Shown piece after piece: positions 39,889 to 48,048 of a stretch of DNA of 64,000 nt. The translations under genes and the position numbers were made by a program. The notes below the pieces were generated by a model that saw nothing but the letters and a program-made list of their open reading frames with translations, had not been told where the DNA came from and did not search any database. Every line of letters starts with the position of its first letter. Position 1 is the stretch's first letter. Location of the stretch: contig NC_026494.1 of the NCBI RefSeq assembly GCF_000328475.2, positions 434,001 to 498,000 of the forward strand, read 5' to 3'. The stretch is from Mycosarcoma maydis. Taxonomy: Eukaryota; Basidiomycota; Ustilaginomycetes; Ustilaginales.

Positions 39889-40344
39889 ATTGCCGCTCCT
39901 GCGCAATGTGTCGGCTCGTGGGTGTCTTCCATTTCAGGTTTCCAGACAAAGGAATTTATGGAATCACAGCCAAGTCGTTTCGAGGCTCGTCAGACACTCT
40001 ATGCTTGAGGCTCTGTTGTTGAGCGTCTCGTGTGTTGAGTAGAGCTGTTTGTGCGGGGCTGAGGTCTCGAGTCCCCTATTCGTGATTTCCAGGTGATGAA
40101 GCCCGAGTCAATCACGATAAGTCAAGGTCAAACGAACACGCAAGGGTTGCATCGAGCACCGTGTCTTCGGAAATCGGGTTGAAATCGTGAATAGCTGCAG
40201 CTGTAGTTGTGAGTATGAGTGAAGTATGAAAAATTCAGCCAAAGCGCATTTTGGTTTTATCTCGACCCACGACTCTCATTCTTCTCACACAGTGCATACG
40301 TTTGTCAGAGCCTCTGAGTCTGGCATTTGGCATAGAGCGTAAGG
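39889..40344. other. Intergenic region PER1 / SPOUT1-like
   Basis: 456 bp with a few single heptamer words (40078-40090, 40183-40195, 40265-40275). No gene or array seen. Confidence 0.55.
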
Positions 40345-41820
40345 ATGACTGCAGACGCAATTGCTTCGACGTCAGCCGCCGGTGTTGCCAACGCCCCGGG
40401 CGCACGAAAGCGCACGCGAAAGCGAACGAGAAAGAGCAAATCCAATAGCGCACATGATAGCCACATGGACGCGGGCGACTCTTCCGACGACCAACAGACC
40501 GTTGCCGCTGCTGTGGAGGTCCCGCTATCAGCTACTACCGTAGCAACGACATCAGCCACTGCTCAACCTGCGCTTCGTGCCACGAAACCATCAGTCAGCT
40601 CAACCACACCGCGCACGTCGTCAATCTCCAAGTCAACAGGCTTGACACAACTGAATCCACACAAGCCATCGTTCATCACGCGTGCCACCACGACAGGAGG
40701 CCGCAAATTCACCATCTCGGTCGCGATTCCAGGCTCGATTGTGCTCAACGCGCAGTCACCCGAACTTCAATCTCGGCTTGCAGCGCACATTGCGCGAACA
40801 TGTGCCATCTTCAACGTCGACGAGATTGTGGTTTTCGACGAAGGCCAAGTACGAACCGAGGCAGGTGCTGATCTGTATCAGCATAAGCATAACCAGCAGA
40901 ATCGTGGGACAAAGCGCCGCTTCAATCAACCGCAGGGCAATCCGAACGCGGACGAGCAAGAAGAATCGACCGAACAACGAGACGCACGAGCTGAAGCAGA
41001 GGGGGCAAGAGGTTTCGACCCGCATACGTTTCTTGCTCGTGTCTTGCAGTATTTAGAAACGCCGCAGTACTTGCGAAAGGCTCTATTTCCGATGCATCGC
41101 GATCTTAGACTGGCTGGACTGATGCCTCCCTTGGACTGTCCGCACCACTTGCGTTTCGAAGATCAGAGCGAGTACCGCGAAGGTGTTACCGTGGACCCAC
41201 CCCACTGGGCGCGACGGGGCGGACAGAACAGCGTCTACGTCAATGTAGGTCTAAGGGATGTGATCGAGGCCAAGTTGCCGGAAGGTGCACGCGTGGAAGC
41301 AGGGACGAGGGTGACGGTGAGCATGCCAATGGACGCCTACGGTGCAGGAGAGATTGTAAGCCCGCGCGAACCAGTCGAACAGCTGGGCTGGTATTGGGGC
41401 TACAGTGTTCGACTAGCAAACAGCTTATCAGCCGTCCTCACTGGATGTCCGTTTGCAGGTGGAGGTTACGATCTGGTCATAGGAACCTCGGAACGCGGTG
41501 TCTCGCTCACAGACCTCACTCTGGCCACAAGCAACAACACGCCCGTAGCTCTCGCCTCGGGAGAAACGGTGCAGCCCATGTCGGAACAGTTCAACCACGC
41601 TCTACTGGTGTTTGGTGGACTGAGCGGTCTGGAGGTGGCTGTGGAGCAGGATGCAGCCATCAAGTTGGACCGTCATACAGCAAAGGATCTGTTCGACGCC
41701 TGGATCAATGTCGTAGAGAATCAGGGGTCCAGAACGGTCCGAACGGAAGAGGCCATCATGATTGCGCTGGCTAGGGTGACACCGTTGTTGCACGAGGTGG
41801 CGGAGAGGACGCGCAAGTAA
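40345..41820 (+). CDS. SPOUT1: SPOUT-fold RNA methyltransferase (C9orf114/SPOUT1; yeast YMR310C/YGR283C type)
   Basis: 491 residues. The N-terminal 100 are basic (RKRTRKRTRKSKS) and Ser/Thr-rich. The conserved domain starts RKFTISVAIPGSIVLNAQSP and AHIARTCAIFNVDEIVVFDE, interrupted by a basic, Gln-rich insert (about 180-225). It continues FLARVLQYLETPQYLRKALF, DLRLAGLMPPLDCPHHLR, EYREGV, and ends with the knot region WGYSVRLANSLSAVLTGCPF, GGYDLVIGTSERG and FNHALLVFGGLSGLE. This is the DUF171/Methyltrn_RNA_3 family, SAM-dependent RNA methyltransferases of the trefoil-knot class. The human protein is linked to rRNA or miRNA modification and centrosomes, and the fungal targets are uncertain. Insert size and basic N terminus suggest nucleolar location. 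Confidence 0.93.
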   Translation: MTADAIASTSAAGVANAPGARKRTRKRTRKSKSNSAHDSHMDAGDSSDDQQTVAAAVEVPLSATTVATTSATAQPALRATKPSVSSTTPRTSSISKSTGLTQLNPHKPSFITRATTTGGRKFTISVAIPGSIVLNAQSPELQSRLAAHIARTCAIFNVDEIVVFDEGQVRTEAGADLYQHKHNQQNRGTKRRFNQPQGNPNADEQEESTEQRDARAEAEGARGFDPHTFLARVLQYLETPQYLRKALFPMHRDLRLAGLMPPLDCPHHLRFEDQSEYREGVTVDPPHWARRGGQNSVYVNVGLRDVIEAKLPEGARVEAGTRVTVSMPMDAYGAGEIVSPREPVEQLGWYWGYSVRLANSLSAVLTGCPFAGGGYDLVIGTSERGVSLTDLTLATSNNTPVALASGETVQPMSEQFNHALLVFGGLSGLEVAVEQDAAIKLDRHTAKDLFDAWINVVENQGSRTVRTEEAIMIALARVTPLLHEVAERTRK

Positions 41821-41943
41821 AGCCGATCGTACGTGGAAATAGAAGCAAGCCTGGTTGTGAGACCAAGTCTCTGAAGATGAAAGAGCCAAAGTACAGAGTG
41901 TGACAGTGTGGCAAGTGTAGAACACGAGAGCAAGAGGGCGGAC

Positions 41944-42750
41944 TCACACCTGGTCGGCGTCGTCGTCATCATTGTCTCTGAATCTTGGATTCTTTTCAGT
42001 CTTGCCGTAAAGTTGTTGATCTTCATCATCATCGTAGCTCCTGTCTCTTTTGGGGGCGCGTTCGGCTCTTGCTGCTCCCTGTGCATCCCAGCCGTTGTGG
42101 TGTGCACCGTTTTCGCCCGCATGGCCTCTGGCATCGCCCTCCAACTCGCTATACTCATACGCACCACCCATGGGCACCATACCACCACCACCCGTGTCCA
42201 TGCCCACAACGCCTTCCTGATACAGCTGTTCTCTCTCACTCCTTCTCTTCTGCTCCTCCTCCATCCTCTTCCTCTCCTCCTCCTCTCTCAGCCTGTTGTG
42301 GCCCCACCCGCCTCGACCTGCATCGTACTCCTGTCGATACTCGTCTCTCACCTGACCTCCGCTTCGGCCCCTACCGTACTGTCGTCCGTCCTTATAGCCC
42401 GGATCCAAATCGCATCGAATCACACGTTCGTCCACCTTGCTACCGGATACATAGCGCATGCAGTCGACCGCTTCGGCGTGAGTGTAGAATTCGACAAATG
42501 CGAACCCGCACGGCGTTTTTGTGTTTCGATCCAACCCCATGATGATTCGCTTGATGCCACCACCAGTCGAGACCGATGAGACGCGACCGAACACTTCGTA
42601 GATCTGCTCCTCGGTTGTGTAGAACGAAAGATTGCCCAGGTACAGAGTGGACGTCTGACGCAGCGCCTGTTGCTGTTCCTGCCTGCTGCTTTGCGAGCGA
42701 GAGTCTCGATAGGAAGAGGGAGCGTCGAGCGGCTCCAAAATGTGCGACAT
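41944..42750 (-). CDS. CBC2: Nuclear cap-binding protein subunit 2 (CBP20)
   Basis: 268 residues. RRM with RNP2 LYLGNLSF (36-43) and RNP1 GFAFVEFY (82-89). The flanking signature [15 protein letters not shown] and [20 protein letters not shown] is nearly the same as animal CBP20. The two cap-stacking tyrosines (here about Y14 in SSYRDSR and Y44 in SFYTTEE) are present. With CBP80 it binds the m7G cap of nuclear RNA. The C-terminal 130 residues are an Arg/Gly/Asp/Glu-rich extension ([17 protein letters not shown], acidic end DDDDADQV), longer than the 156-residue human protein. Tail-to-tail with the SPOUT1-like gene (123 bp), divergent from CDC123. Confidence 0.96.
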   Translation of the reverse strand: MSHILEPLDAPSSYRDSRSQSSRQEQQQALRQTSTLYLGNLSFYTTEEQIYEVFGRVSSVSTGGGIKRIIMGLDRNTKTPCGFAFVEFYTHAEAVDCMRYVSGSKVDERVIRCDLDPGYKDGRQYGRGRSGGQVRDEYRQEYDAGRGGWGHNRLREEEERKRMEEEQKRRSEREQLYQEGVVGMDTGGGGMVPMGGAYEYSELEGDARGHAGENGAHHNGWDAQGAARAERAPKRDRSYDDDEDQQLYGKTEKNPRFRDNDDDDADQV

Positions 42751-43135
42751 TGTGGAAGCGGCGTGTTACCGATCAGTGACAAGCACAGAGTCGCTGCGTC
42801 GCTGCGTCGCTAAGCTCACTTCGGATGATGATGTCGATCGACGCTGCTCGCCTTAGTGACCACGAATCGTGAATAGCTCTCGTCACTGTTGTGCTTCGCT
42901 TGGCGCTTTGCTCGGAACCTCGTCCGTTCCATCCATCTGGCCGAGTTCCGAAATTCCATATCGAAATACAAAAATCACGAATATCGTTAACTTATGACAA
43001 AGCTGAGAACAAATTTATGAGTGCGTTGAACCATCCGTGATTCACGATTGAAATTGCGGTTCCTCCACAGCGTTCTCGCCCCTTCATGCTCCTCCACCTC
43101 CTCTTCCTCCGCACCCCTCAAGGAATCATCTCATC
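42751..43135. other. Divergent promoter CBC2 / CDC123
   Basis: 385 bp shared by two genes. Contains a short GCGTCGCT repeat (42793-42812) and three heptamer words (42862-42872, 42976-42985, 43035-43050). Confidence 0.65.
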
Positions 43136-44392
43136 ATGAGCGACGCAGAGGTCGACAATGGGGTGGAGTCTGCCGATCCTCTTACACCGCCCAACTCAGC
43201 CCTCTACTGGACATCGTACGGCACATGGTATCCTATCTTTCGCAAGCACGCCCCCAAGTCTACCGTGATTGACATCGGCACCGTTCAGCCTGAATTGATC
43301 CACTGGTTGGATTCGGATACTTTTATCCTGCCCGAAGGAAGCGGGCCTGGAACATCGAGCGCTCAAATTTGTTCATCGTCTTGCTCTTCGTCCTCTTGCT
43401 CGTCGTCGGCTCAAGCAGAGTCAGAAGAAGACGCACAAATTAAGGAGGCAATACAACTCTCAGCACTCGACGCAGAGATCCGGCGTGTGGTGAGCAACTA
43501 TGACGGAGCCGTATTTCCCAAGCTGAATTGGTCCGCACCGCTCGACTCGGGATTTATGCTACCTGGAAACAACCTTCAATGCTTACATCCAGAAGACGTC
43601 TATCTTTTACTGAAGAGCAGTGAATTTGTAGGTCGTGATCTGGAGCAGATCTCGCACATGACCGCACCGTGTTCTGGCGCAAGTGACGTCCAAGGAGCGC
43701 AAAGCGTTGGTCCGCAGCTCGTGCTGAAGAAGTGGTTCGGCTTGAACAAGTCGTACGAATTCCGCTGTTTCGTCCGCTCGCACTCGCTCATCGCTATCAC
43801 ACAACGAGACGTCACATTTTTCGACCACCTCCAATCTCGCACATTGCAGTCGCAAATCAAGAACGCGATCTGTACATTTTGGACAGACGTATTGCTTGCA
43901 GCTAAGCAGCATGCAAAGTGGCAACTGGCAGACTACGCCTTTGACGTTTATCTGACCAAAGACTTGGGCCGCGTATGGCTGGTCGATATCAACGCGTGGT
44001 TGCCAAGGACCGATCCGTTACTGTTCGATTTCCAAGAGCTTGATGCACTACACCGCGCAGACAAAGCTCGAAAAACCACCCTGCCAAGTGCAACTCTGGT
44101 GCACGAGCAACAACAGACGCTCCAAACCGCCCAGAACTTGCCCTTTACTCGATCCAACCACGCCGCAGGCCAGGACAGATTCCAACACGTCGAATTTCGC
44201 ATCCTCTCCGATCGGCGGCTGCAGTCTTGCGGCGGTACAGGCGCCACTTATAGCAGCAACATGGTCCCGAAAGACCTGGTCGATTTCGCCAAAGGCAGCA
44301 CCGCCACTAACGCGGCCAAAGACATGTCGGTGGAGCAGATCGTTGAATGGTGGAACAATCAAGTAGATTCCCAAGATCCGCCAGAGCATTAA
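43136..44392 (+). CDS. CDC123: Cdc123 (D123 family), eIF2 assembly factor
   Basis: 418 residues. An ATP-grasp-like D123 fold: YWTSYGTWYPIFRKHAPKS near the N terminus, then the core AVFPKLNWSAPLDSGFMLPG, LVLKKWFGLNKSYEFRCFVR, LIAITQRDVTFFDHLQ and the metal/ATP site YAFDVYLTKDLGRVWLVDIN followed by WLPRTDPLLFDFQELD. Cdc123 joins eIF2-gamma to eIF2-alpha and -beta in the cytosol, so it controls translation initiation. A Ser/Cys-rich insert (SSSCSSSSCSSSAQ, about 82-100) interrupts the N-terminal part. The 90-residue C-terminal extension after the core is probably disordered and ends VEQIVEWWNNQVD. CDC123 is convergent with the bHLH gene (99 bp). Confidence 0.96.
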   Translation: MSDAEVDNGVESADPLTPPNSALYWTSYGTWYPIFRKHAPKSTVIDIGTVQPELIHWLDSDTFILPEGSGPGTSSAQICSSSCSSSSCSSSAQAESEEDAQIKEAIQLSALDAEIRRVVSNYDGAVFPKLNWSAPLDSGFMLPGNNLQCLHPEDVYLLLKSSEFVGRDLEQISHMTAPCSGASDVQGAQSVGPQLVLKKWFGLNKSYEFRCFVRSHSLIAITQRDVTFFDHLQSRTLQSQIKNAICTFWTDVLLAAKQHAKWQLADYAFDVYLTKDLGRVWLVDINAWLPRTDPLLFDFQELDALHRADKARKTTLPSATLVHEQQQTLQTAQNLPFTRSNHAAGQDRFQHVEFRILSDRRLQSCGGTGATYSSNMVPKDLVDFAKGSTATNAAKDMSVEQIVEWWNNQVDSQDPPEH

Positions 44393-44491
44393 GTCGAACT
44401 TGGCAGATGTATGAATAGCTAGCAAATAAACGTGTTGTACAATAGATGCGATTCCCTTTGGGCGATTGCGAGACGTGCGGTGCGCTGAATG

Positions 44492-46918
44492 TCAGTCATG
44501 CATGACATTGTCTTCTTCAGCCTTGACCGCCGCTGTAGACTTCTTCTTCTTGGCCACAGTGGCGGCTTTCTTGCCCTTTGCCTTTTTCTTGCCCCTTCCG
44601 TCGCCTGCCTCGACGGCGCCGTTGTCGAATTCAGCAGCGTCTCGTTCGCGCTCCTGCTCCTTGTCGAACGCATCCAGCCTTTGTTCAATCCGGCTTCCAA
44701 TCCCGTCACCCTCTTCCTCGCCATCATGATTCGCCCACCAGTCTTGAACCTTGATCGCCATCAACCGATCTATATCTGGCACCGGTTGTTTCGCCAAGCC
44801 ATCCCAACCAAACTTCTTGGCGACCGCCAATCTTGCTCGATTTCTTCTGCCCAACAACCCCCTGTACTGCTCCACGAGCGCTCCTATATGATCGAGACTC
44901 TTCATCAACACCACCGCTTCCGATCTCGGGCCGGCTCGACCATCGATCTTCTCACCATCGATCTCGATGCCCCCTCCACTTCCCTCTTCGCCCTTCCTAC
45001 CCGTGCCGGCTGCCTTTTTCTTTTTGGCACCTTTACCATTGTCCTCGTCATCGTCAGAGTCGCTCTCCTCTTCCTCATCTTCTCGTTTCTTGCTGCAAGC
45101 CTCGCGCTCGAGCGCCTCCTTGAGACTCGGAACGATATCACACAATAGTTCGTATCCCTTACGGATATTCGCTCGCCTCTTTTGCTCCGACGCAATGTGG
45201 TTTGCCTTCTTCTCCTCGGTCGTGAGCAACGTGTGCTGTTTCTTCTCGCGCTCCGCTTCCTCGGCTTCCTTCTTGAGATCTTCTTCGGTGGGTTCGGGTT
45301 TAATTTCCAAGCCTGTAGTAGGATCAATCAGCCCATTTTCGATATGCTGCTGTCGTAGCATCTCCAGATGCGGTTGGGTGCGCTTATCCATGCGTGCCGG
45401 GGCGAAGTACGAGTGCAGATGTGCAGGAAGTGTTCGAATGGCTGTCTCGAGATCAAGATCCAGGTTGGCTAGATCGCCGAGCGCGCGAATCACACTGCCT
45501 GAGGGGCCCGAGTTGAGCGATGATCCTTGAGTGGGTGCGGTCTTGGGTGCACCGCTCGACATTCGTTTAGTCCCTCCTGCAGAGCCGGATGGCGAAGCAG
45601 ATGCCGCTGCCAACGCTGCGGCCGCACGTCCAGCCCTGGCTGTTTCGTGGTCGGTCGGCGTACGCACACTCCTACCTTTTGGCGTCAGGCCACCCGCAGC
45701 GCCGTCATCTGCTACGATCGACGCAATAGCACCCAAACCAGCATCGCCATTGAGCATTGCCAGCGCCTGAGCCGAGAACCCACCAGGCATGCCATTTGCC
45801 GCTCTAGATCCTTCGAGTTGCTGATGCTGTTGCGCTTGCGTCATGCCCTGTTGCAACGAGCCAAAATTGTGGCTGCTCGGAAATTGCGCACCCAACATTG
45901 CAAGCCCGGCTTGAGGATCCTCACCACCCAGATAGAAGGGAGCTTGTGGCTGATGCTGTTGCTGATGCTGTTGCTGATGCTGTTGCTGATGCTGTTGCTG
46001 TTGCTCCATATGCTGTGCTTGCTGGTGTTGCTGAAGATGCGCCGGTGTACCGAAAAAAAGATTGTCGTACGGTAACGGACGACCGATCATCGAAGTACTC
46101 GACCGTCGTTGGTGATCGCTGTGCGCGCCCATATAGTGCGGAAGGGCGGAGGCAAATTGTTGTTGTTGCTGCTGCTGCTGCTGCTGGCCACGGCTGGCTT
46201 GCGCTTCGAGGAAGGACAATTGCTCCATCTGCCATGCCTTGTTCTTACCGTATCCAGCTGCAGGACCGGGAGAAATTGGCAGATTGGATGCAGCGGAAAA
46301 GGACGCATGACGGTTACTAGGATGTGCGTATGGGAAGCTGTCGTGCAGGTGATTAAAGTAGGATGGACTCGAGGTATTGCTGGAAGCTGCGGGAGGTGTA
46401 GCGCCTGAAGGCCGATGGCCGTAGAGATTGAAGCTATTCAGCCTGTGTGCGGCGGCTGCATTGCCATAGGCATCTGCCCCCTGTTGGCCAGGTGAAGATG
46501 TACTATATCCAAGTGGATGCGATTGCTGAGCGGACAGACTTCTTGATCGAATTTCGAGACTCGAATTGATATCGGGTACCATGCTAGCCAAAGATCCGGA
46601 TGCAGATGGCGTTTGGGACGCGAGGTGGTCGTGCGAGGCAGCAATGTTGGGCGGCAACAAGGAAGGAACCTTGAAGCCCGGAGCGCCGATGGTGAAAGGA
46701 TCAAACGACTCAGCGGAAGAAAGCGAGTCGGTGATAAACTTGGACTCTTCTGAGCTGAAGAGAGAGCTAGAAGCGGGTGCGGCTGATGAAGATGTTGAGG
46801 AGGAAGGATCTGAGAAGCCAGTGTTGCTGGTGTAGCCGTGGGCGGCGGTGGGAGTGAGCGAGGCTGAAGAGCCAGAGTCTGACGAAGCCGAGGGCGGATG
46901 CGGTATCGCAAAGGACAT
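44492..46918 (-). CDS. bHLH transcription factor with large loop insert
   Basis: 808 residues. The N-terminal two thirds are Ser/Gln/Ala-rich with Gln and Gln-His runs (about 245-255 and 300-330), typical of activation regions. The DNA-binding domain starts near residue 570: KKANHIASEQKRRANIRKGY, with His, Glu and Arg at the positions that define E-box (CACGTG-class) binding, then helix 1 ELLCDIVPSLKEAL. The loop is about 70 residues, highly acidic then Lys/Gly-rich (REDEEEESDSDDDED, GAKKKKAAGTGRKG). Helix 2 is SEAVVLMKSLDHIGALVEQYRGLL. The C terminus is Lys/Ala/Glu-rich. The class is like Ino4/Max-type fungal factors. I cannot assign a named orthologue. Targets are unknown; the abundant TCGTGA heptamers are not E-boxes. 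Confidence 0.88.
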   Translation of the reverse strand: MSFAIPHPPSASSDSGSSASLTPTAAHGYTSNTGFSDPSSSTSSSAAPASSSLFSSEESKFITDSLSSAESFDPFTIGAPGFKVPSLLPPNIAASHDHLASQTPSASGSLASMVPDINSSLEIRSRSLSAQQSHPLGYSTSSPGQQGADAYGNAAAAHRLNSFNLYGHRPSGATPPAASSNTSSPSYFNHLHDSFPYAHPSNRHASFSAASNLPISPGPAAGYGKNKAWQMEQLSFLEAQASRGQQQQQQQQQQFASALPHYMGAHSDHQRRSSTSMIGRPLPYDNLFFGTPAHLQQHQQAQHMEQQQQHQQQHQQQHQQQHQPQAPFYLGGEDPQAGLAMLGAQFPSSHNFGSLQQGMTQAQQHQQLEGSRAANGMPGGFSAQALAMLNGDAGLGAIASIVADDGAAGGLTPKGRSVRTPTDHETARAGRAAAALAAASASPSGSAGGTKRMSSGAPKTAPTQGSSLNSGPSGSVIRALGDLANLDLDLETAIRTLPAHLHSYFAPARMDKRTQPHLEMLRQQHIENGLIDPTTGLEIKPEPTEEDLKKEAEEAEREKKQHTLLTTEEKKANHIASEQKRRANIRKGYELLCDIVPSLKEALEREACSKKREDEEEESDSDDDEDNGKGAKKKKAAGTGRKGEEGSGGGIEIDGEKIDGRAGPRSEAVVLMKSLDHIGALVEQYRGLLGRRNRARLAVAKKFGWDGLAKQPVPDIDRLMAIKVQDWWANHDGEEEGDGIGSRIEQRLDAFDKEQERERDAAEFDNGAVEAGDGRGKKKAKGKKAATVAKKKKSTAAVKAEEDNVMHD
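45955..46012. repeat. Coding (TGTTGCTGATGC)n repeat (Gln/His run)
   Basis: Twelve-bp units in the bHLH gene, encoding QQHQ repeats on the minus strand; a CAA/CAG tract (46158-46183) encodes a second Gln run. Confidence 0.9.
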
Positions 46919-48048
46919 ACTGACGGTCTACAAGTGCTCTACAGAGCAACTATACGTTGGTTTGAGCTGCTGATGGTCCACACCGATGGCGCTTGCTACG
47001 AGGTTGGTGAATGAAACGAAAACCTAGGAGTGGAAGGGTGGCGCTAGGGCTCCAAAATCTTATTGTGTTAGTGAGCGAGCATGTGTGCGCTGAATCGAGC
47101 GTTGTTCCACAAACGCAGATGCTGGTGCTGGTTACTTGATATTTGATACCCTTTCGTTCTGCCGACTGTACCGTTGCTTCAGATATCGCGCGTCTTTAAC
47201 CGCTGGCGTGATGGCCCGAGGAGGTGCAGAGGCAACGTATGGGGAGACAGTGAGGGCAAAGTAGAGACGGGCTCGAGGTGACTCAAGCTTTTGTCGTAAC
47301 GATGGTGTTTACGATGATGGGGAAGAAGGAGGAGGACGAACAGAAAGACATGGCGTGTTCTGCTCAGGTTACCGACAAGTGTCACTCGTGACTTGTGAAG
47401 CTTGCTCAGCGGAGAGCCACTCGTGACTGTGACTGTGCAATATTCACGATTCACGATTGTGGGGTCTCGGATCCGTTTGCGGCGGAAAGAGCTCCATCCG
47501 CTTTTCACACGCCGCCTTTGTCCTAGCCGATCCAACAAGAAACACGAAACACGAGACAAGCGTGAAGCGTGAAGCGTGAATCACGAACGTGCAAAATCGC
47601 GGAATCGTGAAATCGTGAATTAATCGTGAATCGTGAATCGTGAATCGTGAATCGTGAATCGTGAATCGTGAATCGTGAATCGTGAATCGTGAATCGTGAA
47701 TCGTGAATCGTGAATCGTGAATCGTGAATCGTGAATCGTGAATCGTGAATCGTGAATCGTGAATTGTGAATTTGCAAAAAGCTACCTAAAAATTAAATCT
47801 AATTTTATCAAAAATCTGAATCGTGAATCGTGAATGGGTTTGCATCTGTGATCCTTCCGTGGTTCATGTTCACTTGAGTGTTGGTTGCTGATCACCTCTC
47901 GCAGTCGTAAGTTGCTTTTAGACACGACTCTTGGCTCTTCTAGCATACACAAAAAGACTATCACACAGGCTCAGCAATTGGTTGGCGCCTTTCAGCAACA
48001 TACTAAGATTGCACGTGAGGCCAACACAAGAACTACACCGCCAGACAT
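46919..48048. other. Intergenic region containing the longest heptamer array
   Basis: 1130 bp between the bHLH start and the MKK1 stop, both on minus. Contains GGAGGAGG-rich sequence (47320-47340), isolated heptamers (47383-47395, 47417-47456), and the 20-copy array at 47622-47761 with flanking degenerate units (47531-47615, 47762-47775, 47817-47835). An 84-codon ORF through the array is an artefact. Confidence 0.7.
47622..47761 (+). repeat. (AATCGTG)x20 perfect heptamer array
   Basis: Twenty consecutive perfect copies (140 bp) of AATCGTG, i.e. TCGTGAA in another phase, followed by one variant AATTGTG. No mismatch inside the run, so it is either young or kept homogeneous. Confidence 0.97.

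Noticed and set aside
44892..45100. Idea that the bHLH factor in this window binds the TCGTGA heptamers
   Set aside because: Its basic region predicts CACGTG-type E-boxes; TCGTGA does not contain CANNTG, and proximity is not evidence.
47523..47777. 84-codon ORF encoding repeated IHDSRFT units
   Set aside because: It is a translation of the 7-bp array; any 7-bp repeat without stops gives a 7-residue peptide repeat in all frames. No start context or conserved flank.
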